Shown here: in pieces, positions 4,909 through 5,124 of the stretch
Layout of the letters: each line of letters opens with the position of its first letter
How positions within the stretch are numbered: the first letter of the stretch is position 1
Origin: Kingella pumchi
GTDB lineage: Bacteria > Pseudomonadota > Gammaproteobacteria > Burkholderiales > Neisseriaceae
Length of the DNA stretch: 5,124 nt
Direction: 5' to 3'
Assembly (NCBI RefSeq): GCF_022288825.1
Contig: NZ_JAKOOW010000022.1
Span: 63,725 to 68,848 of the forward strand
The notes under the pieces: model-generated
Seen by the model: the letters and a program-made list of their open reading frames with translations, nothing else
The model's database searches: none
What the model was told of the DNA's origin: nothing
Position numbers and translations under genes: made by a program

Positions 4909-5124
4909 TTAATAAATGGAATAACCCTCTTTGGACTTGGTGCAGCTTGAATAGCTTTTCCATTCCAATTGGACACCAATTTTGCAATGCTCGTACAAAC
5001 TTGTGTAATCAGCAAAAATAACTAATATATCTTTATTTACGCAAAACATTTTTTTATATTCATATTCGCTAAGCAGTGGTTTGACATGAAAACTACCATT
5101 TTTAATCATGGCGCTATTAATTTT
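4909..5124 (-). CDS. unrecognised AT-rich gene, 3' part (5' end beyond the window)
   Basis: The minus strand is open from the right edge of the window to a TAA at 4909-4911. It has an internal ATG at 5107-5109 (66 residues from there) but no Shine-Dalgarno before it, and the frame continues five codons further to the edge, so I treat it as partial. The visible protein is rich in Lys, Tyr and Ser, with three Cys, a short hydrophobic stretch DILVIFADY, and the ending KEGYSIY. No family is recognised. GC is about 32% (65 of 204 bases from 4921 to 5124), far below the neighbouring genes, and codons such as ATA, TTA and GTA are used that the core genes rarely use. There is no DUS. This suggests recent acquisition, for example cargo of a variable or toxin-immunity locus, but the sequence does not show which. 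It converges on pta and shares its terminator. Confidence 0.6.
   Translation of the reverse strand, partial: KINSAMIKNGSFHVKPLLSEYEYKKMFCVNKDILVIFADYTSLYEHCKIGVQLEWKSYSSCTKSKEGYSIY

Noticed and set aside
3575..4987. 470-residue open frame on the minus strand opposite pta
   Set aside because: It is antisense to a fully conserved pta gene and has the His/Gly/Ala-rich composition typical of a GC-rich reverse frame, with no recognisable domain or ribosome binding site.

Overview
The window comes from a member of the Neisseriaceae. It carries 19 copies of a 10-12 base word whose exact form, AGGCAGCCTGAA, is the DNA uptake sequence (DUS) dialect I know as AG-kingDUS, used by Kingella-type Neisseriaceae. 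The copies show the usual Neisserial placement: inverted pairs acting as terminators, single copies at gene ends, and a few in-frame copies inside genes. The DapE protein also matches the meningococcal enzyme very closely from memory. The core region is GC-rich, roughly 60-65% by eye. Genus and species cannot be fixed from this sequence alone.

Layout: (1) 1-83 holds a possible tail of a rightward gene and a DUS hairpin. (2) 70-666, minus strand, is a NudL/YeaB-type Nudix hydrolase (CoA pyrophosphatase). (3) 667-969 is a divergent intergenic region with six DUS copies, a promoter for each direction, and a terminator-like hairpin just before the next start codon. (4) 970-1911, plus strand, is an RpfE-like/COG4255 protein of unknown function. 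(5) 1912-2038 holds its terminator and the dapE promoter. (6) 2039-3181, plus strand, is dapE (lysine/meso-DAP synthesis). (7) 3182-3325 holds the dapE terminator and the pta promoter. (8) 3326-4819, plus strand, is pta in a short form without the middle DRTGG domain. (9) 4839-4882 is a perfect 19-bp DUS hairpin acting as a bidirectional terminator. (10) 4909-5124, minus strand, is the 3' part of an unrecognised gene in DNA of only about 32% GC with no DUS, which looks like the edge of an acquired segment.

The four core genes do not form one operon: each appears to have its own promoter, and a hairpin separates each pair. They are ordinary housekeeping functions: CoA/nucleotide turnover, cell-wall precursor and lysine synthesis, and acetyl-CoA/acetyl-phosphate metabolism. 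I see no CRISPR array, insertion sequence, tRNA, rRNA or new defence system. The points most worth a second look are the DUS-packed leader of the RpfE-like gene (possible attenuator or small RNA), a DUS in dapE that reads as a second dialect on the other strand, the compact Pta, and the AT-rich right edge.
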